The notes under the pieces are model-generated. The model was given only the letters and a program-made list of their open reading frames with translations. It ran no database searches and was not told where the DNA came from. Below, piece after piece: positions 16,719-26,781 of a stretch of DNA of 32,264 nucleotides (position 1 is its first letter; every line of letters starts with the position of its first letter). Origin of the DNA: Candidatus Omnitrophota bacterium (GTDB lineage: Bacteria > Omnitrophota > Gorgyraeia > Zapsychrales > Zapsychraceae); NCBI GenBank assembly GCA_023247445.1, contig JAHFGL010000016.1, positions 1 through 32,264 on the forward strand, in the 5' to 3' direction. The position numbers and the translations under genes were made by a program.

Positions 16719-18559
16719 ACTTAAATAAAAAATATTTCTTTCCAATTCTTGCCGTATTAGCCTGCACTGTCCTATTTTATCTTATTAAATTTTATGGACC
16801 TGCCGCAACCGAAAATTTATACAACAAAGGTTCGTTCGCTGTTTTGGATCAGATTTCAGGCAATGAAGAGTCCGGGCGCAGTCTCGGCTATTATCAAGGG
16901 AAAATCGAAAAGGTTCTTTTGGGGCCCATAAAATCAGTTGCTGCTGGAATAGCTCTTTTAATAATCTGTTTAATTTACTTGCCGCAAGCATCGTCCTGGA
17001 AAATTGGTTTTACGATTTTGATTTATCTTATCGCTACACGCTTTGAATCGTTATGGGGCCCGATCTACGGTGAATCAATCACGGGGCCTTTTACCGATGC
17101 GATGTGGTTATATCAAAATAATCTTAATTATTTTGGGCTTCTTCACCAGAATACTTTTGTTCAAGGGGGCGTCCAAATTTACCCCACGTCACTGTATCCG
17201 TTTTTTCTCGCTGTCATGATGAAGCTTTTTCCTTCGGCTAAATTGTTTTTGTTTGTGATGCATCTACTTAATTTCATTCAAGCCGCGATCATTGCTGTAA
17301 TCTTAAGAAAAATGGCTTTAAAGCATTTTAATACGGTAACGGCCATGTGCGTGGCGCTACTATTTGTTTCTCTGCCGCTTTTTCAAAGTATGGTGGAGGT
17401 CGTTAACATGGAAATGTCATGTCTTTTCTTTGGTGTTCTGACGATTTGGTTCTTAGCAAAAGGGCGGTGGATGTTGGCGAGCCTAATGGCGCTGAGCTCT
17501 CTTTTTGTTAAAGATCCAGGGATCATTGCGTGCATTATGGTTTTTATTGTGGGTCTTTATTTATTATTTTTTAAGCCAGATTCATTGGGGGAATATCGCC
17601 TTCATCCAAAGGAACGAATCAACATCTTTCTTGTGGGGCTTGGAATATTTTTAATCGCTATTATTAAAGGAATTTGGCGATCAAAAATAATTGGCGCGCA
17701 GATTCTAAGCAATAAACTTGCATTTGTCAGTGGCTGGCCAAATATGGTGGCCAGTCCATGGTTTTGGATTTATTGGATTGTTCTTGTGACGCTTATCATC
17801 CGTTTGATGAAATGGTGGCAAGTTAAGCCCAGAGATGAGCGAAGCATTACAAAACTCGTCAACGATCATCTTTATATTCTCCTTTGTTTTGTCATGGCCG
17901 GATTGTGGTTTGCCCTTTATATCAATTTTGCTTTTATAAACCATCGGTATCAATTTTTGTTAAGTGCTTTTTTTGCTTTTTGTTTCGTCTATCTTATCAC
18001 TGTTATTTTGGAGAATAAGAAAGCATGGCAACCCGGTGTTTTTGTTTTTATTATCATGTTTTCTTTTTTTTGTTCGCACGGATTTATTTATTCTTTTGAA
18101 AAAGAGAAGGCGTATAACCCGACGCAGTTTGAACGAAGTTTAGAATATCGTAATTATTTAACTCAGCAGATTCTTATTTGCAACGAAATCGAGAATAAAT
18201 TTTCTGATTTTGCTATTGGGGCCCCATTTGGGTTGGCTCAATCTCTGGCGTGGCCGCAGATTGGTTATGTCACAAAGAAACTTGATGTCCTGATGTATGG
18301 CATGCCGGCTATTCTTGGTATAAAATCTTTTAAGGGATTACAAAGTCTTGATCTAAGTAAGACTGTTTGGATTGGTTTTCGACATGATCAAGTTATGCCC
18401 GAGATCACGGATTACCCAATTCATCCGCTCGATAAGATTATTGAAGATGTGACATTTGGTGATGTTTCCGCAACCATTTTTATGGGAGGATATGGCATTG
18501 AGAAAATGCGAAAGATTCTGGTATATATCCTTAAAATGCAGCCTACTCTTAGCAAATAG
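16715..18559 (+). CDS. Polytopic membrane protein, GT-C glycosyltransferase-like, paralog A of three
   Basis: ATG at 16715 overlaps the upstream stop (ATGA). YGESITGPFTDAMWL, PLFQSMVEVVNMEM, FERSLEYRNYL and the C-terminal segment (GYVTKKLDVLMYG...YPIHPLDKIIEDVTFGDVSATIFMGGYGIEKMR) are shared with the ORFs at 23587 and 27998. Confidence 0.75.
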   Translation: MNLNKKYFFPILAVLACTVLFYLIKFYGPAATENLYNKGSFAVLDQISGNEESGRSLGYYQGKIEKVLLGPIKSVAAGIALLIICLIYLPQASSWKIGFTILIYLIATRFESLWGPIYGESITGPFTDAMWLYQNNLNYFGLLHQNTFVQGGVQIYPTSLYPFFLAVMMKLFPSAKLFLFVMHLLNFIQAAIIAVILRKMALKHFNTVTAMCVALLFVSLPLFQSMVEVVNMEMSCLFFGVLTIWFLAKGRWMLASLMALSSLFVKDPGIIACIMVFIVGLYLLFFKPDSLGEYRLHPKERINIFLVGLGIFLIAIIKGIWRSKIIGAQILSNKLAFVSGWPNMVASPWFWIYWIVLVTLIIRLMKWWQVKPRDERSITKLVNDHLYILLCFVMAGLWFALYINFAFINHRYQFLLSAFFAFCFVYLITVILENKKAWQPGVFVFIIMFSFFCSHGFIYSFEKEKAYNPTQFERSLEYRNYLTQQILICNEIENKFSDFAIGAPFGLAQSLAWPQIGYVTKKLDVLMYGMPAILGIKSFKGLQSLDLSKTVWIGFRHDQVMPEITDYPIHPLDKIIEDVTFGDVSATIFMGGYGIEKMRKILVYILKMQPTLSK

Positions 18560-18574
18560 GAGCAAAATTTTACC

Positions 18575-18603
18575 TTGTGCGCATAGTTCATCCCGTGTAG
18601 AAT
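18575..18603 (+). promoter_or_regulatory. Candidate sigma70-like promoter upstream of the Gfo/Idh/MocA gene
   Basis: TTGTGC (18575-18580), 17 nt spacer, TAGAAT (18598-18603), in a 90 nt intergenic gap. Confidence 0.4.
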
Positions 18604-18649
18604 AGCGCATATTTTTCTACTACTATTAATAATATATTAATTAGAGATC

Positions 18650-19654
18650 ATGCTTAAAATAGGTGTTATTGGATACGGTTATTGGGGCCCGAACATTGTC
18701 CGGAATCTCGCGGACATCAAAGAGGCCAAGGTTCAAGCAATTTGCGACCTTAATCCAGAAATCGTAAAGCGTCTTAAAGAAAAATACCCCTACCTTAAAA
18801 TTACTTCCGATTACAAAGATATTATCCAATCCAAAGATATTGATGCGGTCGCGATTATCACGCCGGTTTCAACGCATTTTGAGTTAGCCAAAGCCGCGCT
18901 AGAACATGGCAAACATATTTTTGTTGAAAAACCATTTACAGCGAATGTTAAACAAGCGCAGACGCTCATTAATCTCGCGCGCAAAAAAAAGTTAACGATT
19001 ATGGTTGATCACACCTTTATCTTTACCGGTGCGGTGCGTAAGGTTAAGGAATTAATTGATAACGGTACGCTCGGCGATCTTAATTATTATGATTCGACAC
19101 GCGTCAGCTTGGGACTTTTTCAGCATGATGTGAATGTGATTTGGGATTTGGCGCCACATGATTTTTCTATCATTGATTATGTGATCAAAAATAAACCGGT
19201 GGCCTTAACCGCGCAAGGCGTTGATCACATTGGCCGCGGCAAAGAAAATATTGCGTACATCACGATGTATTATGACAACAATCTTATTGTCCATATTAAT
19301 GTCAATTGGTTATCGCCGGTAAAAGTACGAACCACGTTAATCGGTGGGCAAAAGAAGATGCTTGTCTGGGATGATTTGGAAACGGATGAAAAGATTAAGC
19401 TCTATGATCGCGGCGTTGATGTCAAAAATAAAGAAGGGATTTATCGTTTGATGGTTGATTATCGCTCAGGGGACATGTGGTCGCCACGGGTGGATCATAC
19501 CGAAGCACTAAAAAAAGAATTAATTTATTTCGCGCATTGTATTGAAAAGAATGAAACGCCCATTAATGACGGCGAGGCGGGACTACGCGTTGTCAAAATG
19601 TTGGAACTCGCGGATAAATCGCTCAGGGCGGGTGGAAAATTAATTAAACTCTAA
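18650..19654 (+). CDS. Gfo/Idh/MocA family oxidoreductase
   Basis: KIGVIGYGYWGPNIVRNLADIKEAKVQAICDLN, DAVAIITPVSTHFELAKAALEHGKHIFVEKPFTANVKQA, WDLAPHDFSII. Confidence 0.93.
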   Translation: MLKIGVIGYGYWGPNIVRNLADIKEAKVQAICDLNPEIVKRLKEKYPYLKITSDYKDIIQSKDIDAVAIITPVSTHFELAKAALEHGKHIFVEKPFTANVKQAQTLINLARKKKLTIMVDHTFIFTGAVRKVKELIDNGTLGDLNYYDSTRVSLGLFQHDVNVIWDLAPHDFSIIDYVIKNKPVALTAQGVDHIGRGKENIAYITMYYDNNLIVHINVNWLSPVKVRTTLIGGQKKMLVWDDLETDEKIKLYDRGVDVKNKEGIYRLMVDYRSGDMWSPRVDHTEALKKELIYFAHCIEKNETPINDGEAGLRVVKMLELADKSLRAGGKLIKL

Positions 19655-19770
19655 ATCCAAAACCCAAAACCCTAAATAAACCAAAAATCTCAAATACAAA
19701 ATTTAAAGATTTGGACATTGTAGTTTTAAATTTTGAGTTTATTTAGGGTTTAGAGTTTTGTGTTTGTTGG
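19654..19770. repeat. AT-rich inverted repeat, copy 2
   Basis: Left arm ctctaaatcc...aaaaccctaaataaacc; right arm ttttgagtttatttagggtttagag. Confidence 0.75.
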
Positions 19771-19778
19771 GAACTCAT

Positions 19779-20768
19779 ATGAACAATCTAAAAGACTCTC
19801 GAATTTTAATCACCGGTGGCGCGGGCTTCGTCGGCTCCTACGTTGTTGAACAACTTTTGCAGGACGAGGTTAAGGAAATTGTTATCATTGATAACTTAAT
19901 CCGCGGTTCACAAAAAAATATCAGTGATTCATTAGCCTCCGGCCGAGTGAAACTTATTGATGGAGACATTCGTAATCGAGAACTTTTGGATCAAGAATTT
20001 AATGGCATCGATTATTGTTTTCATTTGGCGGCGCTGCGCATAACTCATTGCGCAAGCGAACCGCGCGAGGCGCTCGAGATTATGTACGGCGGAACTTTTG
20101 ATGTTTTAGAAAATTGTGTCCGTCACAAAGTTAAAAAATTAATCCTGGCGTCAACGGCATCCATTTATGGTCAAGCCGAAACATTTCCCACCAAAGAAGA
20201 TCATCATCCGTATAACAATTACACGCTCTATGGCGCGGCCAAGATGGCGAATGAACTTATGTGCCGTTCATTTGCTCAGATGTTTGATTTGAAATTTAAC
20301 GCGCTACGCTATTTTAATATTTATGGTCCGCGGATGGACACCTACGGCAAGTATACAGAAGTTTTGATTCGCTGGTATTATTTGATCAAAGAAGGCAAGG
20401 AACCTTTGATCTATGGTGATGGCAAGCAAACGATGGATTTTATTTACGTTGGCGATATTGCCAAGGCGAGCATCCTGGCGCTTAAATCTGATGTCACCAA
20501 TGAAGTTTTTAATGTCGCGTGCGGCGTTGAAACCTCGCTTGAGCAACTTTGCTGTGCGCTGCTTGAGGTCATGGGATCAACGCTTAAACCAAAATATGTT
20601 CCCGTGCCCGATGAACGCAAAAAAGTTGAAGTGATGCGTCGCTGGGCGGATGTAGCAAAGGCCAAGAAGATGATTGGCTTTTCCGCGCAAGTAAATTTAA
20701 AAGAAGGTCTAACTAAACTCGTTGAATGGTTGGATAAGCAACCAAAAAGAGAATTAGCCGCTAAGTAG
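19779..20768 (+). CDS. NAD-dependent epimerase/dehydratase (UDP-glucose 4-epimerase-like)
   Basis: SRILITGGAGFVGSYVVEQLL, STASIYG, YTLYGAAKMANELMCRSFA, LRYFNIYGPRMDTYGKYTEVL, MDFIYVGDIAKA. ATG at 19779 preferred over the in-frame start at 19758 inside the repeat. Confidence 0.92.
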   Translation: MNNLKDSRILITGGAGFVGSYVVEQLLQDEVKEIVIIDNLIRGSQKNISDSLASGRVKLIDGDIRNRELLDQEFNGIDYCFHLAALRITHCASEPREALEIMYGGTFDVLENCVRHKVKKLILASTASIYGQAETFPTKEDHHPYNNYTLYGAAKMANELMCRSFAQMFDLKFNALRYFNIYGPRMDTYGKYTEVLIRWYYLIKEGKEPLIYGDGKQTMDFIYVGDIAKASILALKSDVTNEVFNVACGVETSLEQLCCALLEVMGSTLKPKYVPVPDERKKVEVMRRWADVAKAKKMIGFSAQVNLKEGLTKLVEWLDKQPKRELAAK

Positions 20769-20770
20769 TT

Positions 20771-20853
20771 CCGTCATCCTGAGGAACGTAGTGACGAAGG
20801 ATCTCAAAACACTTAAGAAATTCTGAGATCCTTCGCTGCGCTCAGGATGACGG
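20771..20853. repeat. Intergenic palindromic (REP/MITE-like) element, copy 2
   Basis: Perfect 13 bp terminal inverted repeats ccgtcatcctgag (20771-20783) / ctcaggatgacgg (20841-20853); core nearly identical to 6858-6938. Confidence 0.88.
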
Positions 20854-20874
20854 AAAGAGTTAACTTCAAACACG

Positions 20875-22020
20875 ATGATTCCCATTACCAAACCAAACTT
20901 TGGCCAAGAAGAAATTGCGGCAGTTGAAAAAGTTATTCTTTCCGGCTGGGTGGCGCAAGGCCCAATAGTCGTTGAATTTGAAAATCAATTTGCTAAGTTT
21001 GTTGGCGCCAAATATGCGGCGGCCACATCCAATTGCACAACCGCATTACATTTAGCGCTACTGGCCGTGGGAGTCAAACCCGGTGATTATGTCTTAACTG
21101 TCAGTCATTCTTTTATTGCCACCGCCAATGCGATCCGTTACTGTGGCGCTGAGCCAGTTTTCGTCGATATCGATTTAGATACATATAATATTTCCGCTGA
21201 CGCGTTAAAAAAATATTTAGAAAAAAACAAATCACGTGTGGCGGCAATTCTTGTCGTTCATCAAATGGGCATGCCGTGTGATTTGAGATCTATTTTATCT
21301 TTAGCGAAGAAATTTAAATTGCCGGTGGTTGAAGATGCGGCGTGCGCTGTTGGCAGCGAGTACTCTGCTGATAAAGGAAAGTCGTGGCAAAAGATTGGAC
21401 GGCCTGCGGGCGATATTGCTTGTTTTTCTTTTCATCCCCGCAAGATTTTAGTCACGGGTGAAGGGGGGATGCTCACCACCAATAATGCAAATTATGATAA
21501 GCAGTTTCGTTTGCTGCGTCATCAAGGGATGAGTGTCTCCGATTTGCAGAGGCATAAGGCGAAGAAAATCATATTTGAAGAATATCCACAGCTAGGGTAT
21601 AACTATCGCATGACGGATATTCAAGCGGCGCTTGGTATTGAACAGTTAAAGAAGTTGCCAGCGATGATTAAAAGACGTCGAGAGTTGGCTAAGATTTATT
21701 TGAAGGAGTTAAGGACGATTTCCTGGCTTGCATTGCCAAAGGAACCAAAGGAATGTAAAACCAATTGGCAAAGTTTTGCGGTACGTGTTTTGGGTAATGC
21801 GCCGCTTAAACGAAATCAACTTATGCAACATCTCTTGGATCAGGGAATTGCCACACGGCCTGGCATCATGAATGCGCACGAAGAGAAAATTTATAAAGAT
21901 AAAAAGGTTTCACTTACGAATTCAGAACTGGCGAGAAATTTTGTTCTTATCTTGCCTTTGTTCCATCAAATGACAGATCCAGATATAAAGCGTGTGATCG
22001 AGGTTTTAAAAAATGTCTAA
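20875..22020 (+). CDS. DegT/DnrJ/EryC1/StrS family sugar aminotransferase
   Basis: MIPITKPNFGQEEIAAVEKVILSGWVAQGPIVVEFENQFAKFVGAKYAAATSNCTTALHLAL, VVEDAACAVGSEY, ACFSFHPRKILVTGEGGML (PLP Lys), LGYNYRMTDIQAALGIEQL. Confidence 0.95.
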   Translation: MIPITKPNFGQEEIAAVEKVILSGWVAQGPIVVEFENQFAKFVGAKYAAATSNCTTALHLALLAVGVKPGDYVLTVSHSFIATANAIRYCGAEPVFVDIDLDTYNISADALKKYLEKNKSRVAAILVVHQMGMPCDLRSILSLAKKFKLPVVEDAACAVGSEYSADKGKSWQKIGRPAGDIACFSFHPRKILVTGEGGMLTTNNANYDKQFRLLRHQGMSVSDLQRHKAKKIIFEEYPQLGYNYRMTDIQAALGIEQLKKLPAMIKRRRELAKIYLKELRTISWLALPKEPKECKTNWQSFAVRVLGNAPLKRNQLMQHLLDQGIATRPGIMNAHEEKIYKDKKVSLTNSELARNFVLILPLFHQMTDPDIKRVIEVLKNV

Positions 22021-22657
22021 GCCCTTAATTATTTTTCCTTTTGGCGGCAATGCCCGTGAAGCTCTGGCGATCATCTTGGCCAATGATGGGCTTAAAAGGG
22101 AATGGGATGTTTTAGGATTTATTGACGATAATAAGTCCACGTGGAAGAAAGAAATTGGTGGGATCAAGGTTTTTGGTGGCAAAGATATATTAAAGAAATA
22201 TCCAACGGTTTCTGTTTTAGCTGTGCCTGGAAATCCTGATAATTATAAAGAACGTGAAAAGATTATTGCTGGTTTAAAAATTAAAGAATCACGCTTTGCG
22301 ACCGTAATTCATCCTTCGGTCATCGTCCCCACCAATGCGAAGATTGGGTACAACTCGCTTGTGATGCCGTATGTTGTCCTTGGTTCGAATGTTACCATCG
22401 GTAATCATTGTGTGATTTTACCAAACACAACCATCGGCCATGATAGTACAATTGATGACTACTCCTGCGTGGGTTCAAATGTCAGTATCGCTGGATCAGT
22501 TACAATTAAAGATCATTGCTATATCGGTTCTGGTTCAAACCTTCGCGATGGGATTACAATGGGGGCCAAGAGCCTCGTTGGTTTAGGTTCAAATGTCATT
22601 ACAAATGTCAAAAAAGAAGTTGTTGTGGCGGGAAATCCTGCCAAACTATTGAAATAA
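22013..22657 (+). CDS. Sugar O-/N-acyltransferase with PglD/NeuD-like N-terminal domain and left-handed beta-helix
   Basis: KPLIIFPFGGNAREALAIILANDG...VLGFIDDNKS followed by hexapeptide repeats (IGYNSLVMPYVVLGSNVTIGNHCVILPNTTIGHDSTID) and VVAGNPAKLLK. Confidence 0.9.
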   Translation: MSKPLIIFPFGGNAREALAIILANDGLKREWDVLGFIDDNKSTWKKEIGGIKVFGGKDILKKYPTVSVLAVPGNPDNYKEREKIIAGLKIKESRFATVIHPSVIVPTNAKIGYNSLVMPYVVLGSNVTIGNHCVILPNTTIGHDSTIDDYSCVGSNVSIAGSVTIKDHCYIGSGSNLRDGITMGAKSLVGLGSNVITNVKKEVVVAGNPAKLLK

Positions 22658-22661
22658 TAAA

Positions 22662-23579
22662 ATGATTTCTCTTATTTTTCCAACCTTTAACGAACAAGAT
22701 AACGTAGAAGCGCTCTATAATGCGTTATATATCGTTGTGCCCAAAATTAAAGGCCAAGAATTCGAATTTATTTTTGTCGATGATTGTTCTACCGATAAAA
22801 CACCAGAGGTTCTAAGGGAACTGCATCAAAAAGATCGCCGGGTAAAAGCTATTCGTTTTGCCCGCAATTGTGGAAGTCATGCGGCCATTCGGGCTGGCCT
22901 TGAACATTGTCAGGGAAATTGTGCCATTGTTTTAGCCGCAGATCTGCAAGATCCTCCAGAGATTATTATCAAAATGATTGAAGAGTGGCAAGCTGGCGCA
23001 AAAATTGTTTGGGGTGTGCGCATTGATCGCAGAGGCCCAAGAAGTTTAGAAAGAATATTTTCAAGATTATATTATTTTTTGATGAACTGGTTGACGACGG
23101 TTAAAATGCCGCCTTCGGGAACAGATGTTTTCTTGGCTGATCGTGTGGTTATCGAGGCCTACCGCCAAGTTACCGAAAAACACACCTCTGTTTTTATGAC
23201 CTTGGCCTGGTTAGGTTTTAAGCAAGCGAGTTTCGAATATGCCAAACACCGACGATTATCAGGAAAATCAAAATGGACGTTGCGGAAGAAAATCAAATTA
23301 ACGATCGATTCGCTCTTAGCCTTTAGCGATGTTTTTATTCGCTATATGAGTGTGATTGGATTTTTAGTTGCCTTTTTGGGATTTCTCTACGCCATTTATG
23401 TTTTGTGGAGCTATATCAATGGCGCGCCAGTCGAAGGGTGGTCATCTTTGATGGTGGGCATTCTTGTTATTGGTGGTGTTCAGATGATTATGTTGGGAGT
23501 TCTTGGTGAATATTTATGGCGAACCTTCGATGAATCACGTAAGCGTCCAGCTTTTATTATCGAATACATGATAAAGTAA
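22662..23579 (+). CDS. GT2 polyprenyl-phosphate glycosyltransferase with C-terminal TM helices (GtrB/ArnC/DPM1-like)
   Basis: ISLIFPTFNEQDNVEALYNAL, FEFIFVDDCSTDKTPEVLRELH, RFARNCGSHAAIRAGLEHCQGNCAIVLAADLQDPPEII, two C-terminal TM segments, LGEYLWRTFDESRKRPAFII. Confidence 0.9.
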   Translation: MISLIFPTFNEQDNVEALYNALYIVVPKIKGQEFEFIFVDDCSTDKTPEVLRELHQKDRRVKAIRFARNCGSHAAIRAGLEHCQGNCAIVLAADLQDPPEIIIKMIEEWQAGAKIVWGVRIDRRGPRSLERIFSRLYYFLMNWLTTVKMPPSGTDVFLADRVVIEAYRQVTEKHTSVFMTLAWLGFKQASFEYAKHRRLSGKSKWTLRKKIKLTIDSLLAFSDVFIRYMSVIGFLVAFLGFLYAIYVLWSYINGAPVEGWSSLMVGILVIGGVQMIMLGVLGEYLWRTFDESRKRPAFIIEYMIK

Positions 23580-23586
23580 TTAGCCA

Positions 23587-25410
23587 ATGAAAGTTTTAAC
23601 CCAAAAAGATAATTTATTAAAACTATTTTTTATTTTAGTCATTCTTTATTGTGTCGTGAGATTTGGCGAACGACCGGGGATTGAAGCGTTATATCGCCAT
23701 CAGTCGTTTGATCTTTTAAATAGATTAAGCGAGGCGAAATCAAACAGTTCGTTTGATTTTTATCTCGGGCGGATTGATGGGAGAATTTTTGGTCCCATCA
23801 AGTCTGTTGTTGCTGGAGCGGCTCTCGTAGTGTTTAGTTTTATCTATTTGCAAAATGCCCGGGCGCGACATTTTGCTCTAGCTATTTTGGTTTATCTTCT
23901 AGCCACTCGATATAAATATTTATTTGCCCCGCCCTATGGTGATGCAGCCAGCGGGCCCTTTATTGAAGCGATATGGCTCAAACGACATGCGTTTAATTAT
24001 TGGGCGCTTGCCCAGCAGCCAGGATTTGTCGCTGGCGGTCCCAAAGTTTATTTGTTTTCAATTTTTCCTACCTATCAAGCAATCTTAATGAATATTTTTC
24101 AGAATTTAAAAGTATTCTTATTTGTTAATCACTTGATTGTTTTTATTATGGGCAGTGTCGTCATTACGACCTTTCGATCAATTTTATTAAAAGTTTTTGA
24201 TGAGAAGATTTCATTGTTACTATCTTTACTGCTTCTATCGTTTCCCCTATTTCAAAGTCAGGTTGAGCAACTCAATATGGAAATGCCTTCGTTATGTTTT
24301 GGAATTTTGGCGATTTATTATCTAATTGATCGTAAATTTATTGCGGCCGCACTTTGGGTCATCTTAGCCACGATGGTCAAGGGGACATCAATTTTTATTT
24401 GTCTCACAGTTATTGTTTTTGCAATTATCAGCATTTTCATGGAAAAAGAGAAGACAGCGAAGATTAAAGCGGCGATGGCCGCTATTGTTGTCGCCTTATT
24501 TACTGTCGCCATTGCGTATGCGTCAATTTATATTTTAAACAATGATCATAAACTTGTCATGGTGGGGCCGTTTAAGGCCCTGCGCTGGATGAAGACCTTT
24601 ATTGTGGGATATCTTTTTTTGATCAGCTTTATTTTATTTGTCAAAAATTTTGTTGATGAATATAGCAAAGATGGAGAGACACTTTTAGCGGTTATTAGAA
24701 GAAATTATCTCCCCAGTATTCTTTTTATCTGTGCCTTTTTTTGGTTTGTTGTCTTTATCAATTCTTATGGTGATCAATATCGCTATCGTTTGATCCTTGC
24801 CCCACTTACTACTTTTTGTATCTTTTATATTGTTCAATCCTTTTTAAAGAACAAGCAGATTATTCGATGGACTCTCTTGACAGCGATTCTGTTTTCATTC
24901 TTTTGTGATTATGGATTTCTCTATAAACCCGCAATAGCAAATGTTGATGCTGTTTATGAACGAAGCCTTGAATATCGTAATGATCTTAAACTCGATAGAT
25001 ATATAGCTAGGTCTATAGAAAATGATTATTCAGATCTTACCATTCTTGCTCCTTTTTCAACGGCTCAAATTTTGGCCTTTCCGGAATTGGGCTATGTGCA
25101 TAAAAAGTTAGATGTCGTGCAGTATGGTTATCCCTGCACCTATGAAGATATAAAAGTTTTTGACCAATTGGCGTCGTTTGATTTAAACAAAACGATTTGG
25201 GTGAGTCTTGAAACAAAGCTGCCAAAGAATATGGAGAAGATTCTAAAATATCCTGTTAGTCCAGATGATAAAGTTGTTAAGGAAATTAACATCGGTAGGA
25301 AGAAGGCGCAATTATTTTTGGGTGGATATGCCATTGAAGAAAGACGGCGGCTTATTGATGAAACGGTTACAAAGCATCCTGGTGTGGTGGTTGATCCAGA
25401 TAAGTTTTAA
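23587..25410 (+). CDS. Polytopic membrane protein, GT-C glycosyltransferase-like, paralog B of three
   Basis: YGDAASGPFIEAIWL, PLFQSQVEQLNMEMPSL, YERSLEYRNDLK, GYVHKKLDVVQYG, FLGGYAIEERR. Confidence 0.75.
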   Translation: MKVLTQKDNLLKLFFILVILYCVVRFGERPGIEALYRHQSFDLLNRLSEAKSNSSFDFYLGRIDGRIFGPIKSVVAGAALVVFSFIYLQNARARHFALAILVYLLATRYKYLFAPPYGDAASGPFIEAIWLKRHAFNYWALAQQPGFVAGGPKVYLFSIFPTYQAILMNIFQNLKVFLFVNHLIVFIMGSVVITTFRSILLKVFDEKISLLLSLLLLSFPLFQSQVEQLNMEMPSLCFGILAIYYLIDRKFIAAALWVILATMVKGTSIFICLTVIVFAIISIFMEKEKTAKIKAAMAAIVVALFTVAIAYASIYILNNDHKLVMVGPFKALRWMKTFIVGYLFLISFILFVKNFVDEYSKDGETLLAVIRRNYLPSILFICAFFWFVVFINSYGDQYRYRLILAPLTTFCIFYIVQSFLKNKQIIRWTLLTAILFSFFCDYGFLYKPAIANVDAVYERSLEYRNDLKLDRYIARSIENDYSDLTILAPFSTAQILAFPELGYVHKKLDVVQYGYPCTYEDIKVFDQLASFDLNKTIWVSLETKLPKNMEKILKYPVSPDDKVVKEINIGRKKAQLFLGGYAIEERRRLIDETVTKHPGVVVDPDKF

Positions 25411-25425
25411 AAAAGGTAATCAAAG

Positions 25426-25809
25426 ATGAGAGAAATGATTTTAAGTTGGGGGATGTTGATCTTAAGCGTTGTTTTTAATGCGTACGGCGTTTTTGTTATC
25501 AAACTTAAACTCAATCAATTGGGGGCGATAAAATTAGATTCTCTGAAGGTGGTCCTCAGTTATGCGTTAGAGTTTTTTAAATCACCGTTGGTCGTAAGTG
25601 GTGTTGCCTTATTTTTTGTTTCACCGTTTTTATTTACCATTGCACTCTCGCGAATGGAGATTGTGGTGGCTTATCCCGTGCAGATCGGACTTAATTTTTT
25701 ATTCCTAATTTTATTGGCAATCATTTTTTTAGGAGAGCAGTTAACGCTTTATAAAATTATCGGTATTGTATTTGTTTTTATTGGCATTTATTTTTTAAAT
25801 AAGAGTTAA
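25426..25809 (+). CDS. Small multidrug resistance (SMR/EamA-like) membrane protein, possible lipid-linked sugar flippase (ArnE/F-like)
   Basis: 127 aa, four TM helices, AYPVQIGLNFLFLILLAIIFLGEQLTLYKIIGIVFVFIGIYFLN is typical of SMR C-termini. Confidence 0.8.
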   Translation: MREMILSWGMLILSVVFNAYGVFVIKLKLNQLGAIKLDSLKVVLSYALEFFKSPLVVSGVALFFVSPFLFTIALSRMEIVVAYPVQIGLNFLFLILLAIIFLGEQLTLYKIIGIVFVFIGIYFLNKS

Positions 25810-25811
25810 TT

Positions 25812-26654
25812 ATGGGAATTCATTTAAAAGTTGGGATGGGACAGTTGCTTGTCGAAGGTGGCGAGCCAGAGCGTAATCTTAAGCGCGCAGTGGCCATGAT
25901 CGAAAAAGCGGCGGCCCAAAAATGTGATATTGTTCTTCTCCCCGAATGTCTTGATTTGGCGTGGACACATCCTAGTGCGAAGTCCGAGGCCCAACCTATT
26001 CCGGGCCCTTACAGCGATATTCTTTGTGAACAGGCGAAGAAACATAACATTTATATTTGTGCTGGGCTAACGGAAAAAGATGTTGAGAAAAATCGTGTTT
26101 ATAACGCGGCCGTTTTTATTAATTCTAGCGGTGAAATCATTTTAAAATATCATAAGATTAATTTGTTGCTTGTTGAGCAGGAATATTATCATATCGGGCA
26201 GAGCATGCGGGTTGTTGAAACACCATTTGGTGTCATTGGCGTTAATATTTGTGCGGATAATTATATCGATGGCATTGTGCTTGGTCATGCCTTGGCACGG
26301 ATGGGGCCACAAGTTATTTTGTCGCCATCATCTTGGACAGTTGATTATTCTAAGACAGAAATCGATGATCCGTATGGTGAAAAATGGGTGAAGCCATATT
26401 CGATTTTAGCGAAATTCTATAATTTGGTTATTATCGGAACAACGAGTGTGGGGGTCATTGTCGGTGGGCCATATGAGGGAAAGAAAAGTATTGGCTGTTC
26501 ACTGGCGGTGGGGGCCAAGGGAATTATTAGCCAAGGATCATATAACGAATTTGCTGGAGAATTAGTTGTGGCTGAATTTGATGTGCCTGACCGATCAGAA
26601 AAGGGAACGGCTATTGGCGAGATGCTTAAACGAAAAGGGTATCAGTTTGCTTAA
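25812..26654 (+). CDS. Carbon-nitrogen hydrolase (nitrilase superfamily)
   Basis: Catalytic triad candidates present: E in DIVLLPECLD, K in LKYHKINLL, C in GVIGVNICADNYID. Confidence 0.9.
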   Translation: MGIHLKVGMGQLLVEGGEPERNLKRAVAMIEKAAAQKCDIVLLPECLDLAWTHPSAKSEAQPIPGPYSDILCEQAKKHNIYICAGLTEKDVEKNRVYNAAVFINSSGEIILKYHKINLLLVEQEYYHIGQSMRVVETPFGVIGVNICADNYIDGIVLGHALARMGPQVILSPSSWTVDYSKTEIDDPYGEKWVKPYSILAKFYNLVIIGTTSVGVIVGGPYEGKKSIGCSLAVGAKGIISQGSYNEFAGELVVAEFDVPDRSEKGTAIGEMLKRKGYQFA

Positions 26655-26779
26655 ACACCAAATTCCAAGTACCAAATTACAGGCAAATCACAATCTCCAA
26701 TCAACAAACAATTTTGTAATTTGTTAATTGGGATTTGTATATTGTTTGGTGTTTGGAATTTGTAATTTGGAAATTCTTA
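26654..26779. repeat. AT-rich inverted repeat, copy 3
   Basis: aaacaccaaattccaagtaccaaattacaggcaaatcac...aatttgttaattgggatttgtatattgtttggtgtttggaatttgtaatttgg. Confidence 0.8.
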
Positions 26780-26781
26780 AA

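Noticed and set aside
26728-26781. N-terminal extension of the amidotransferase (MGFVYCLVFGICNLEILK)
   Set aside because: Translated from the inverted repeat; the ATG at 26782 gives a more plausible start.
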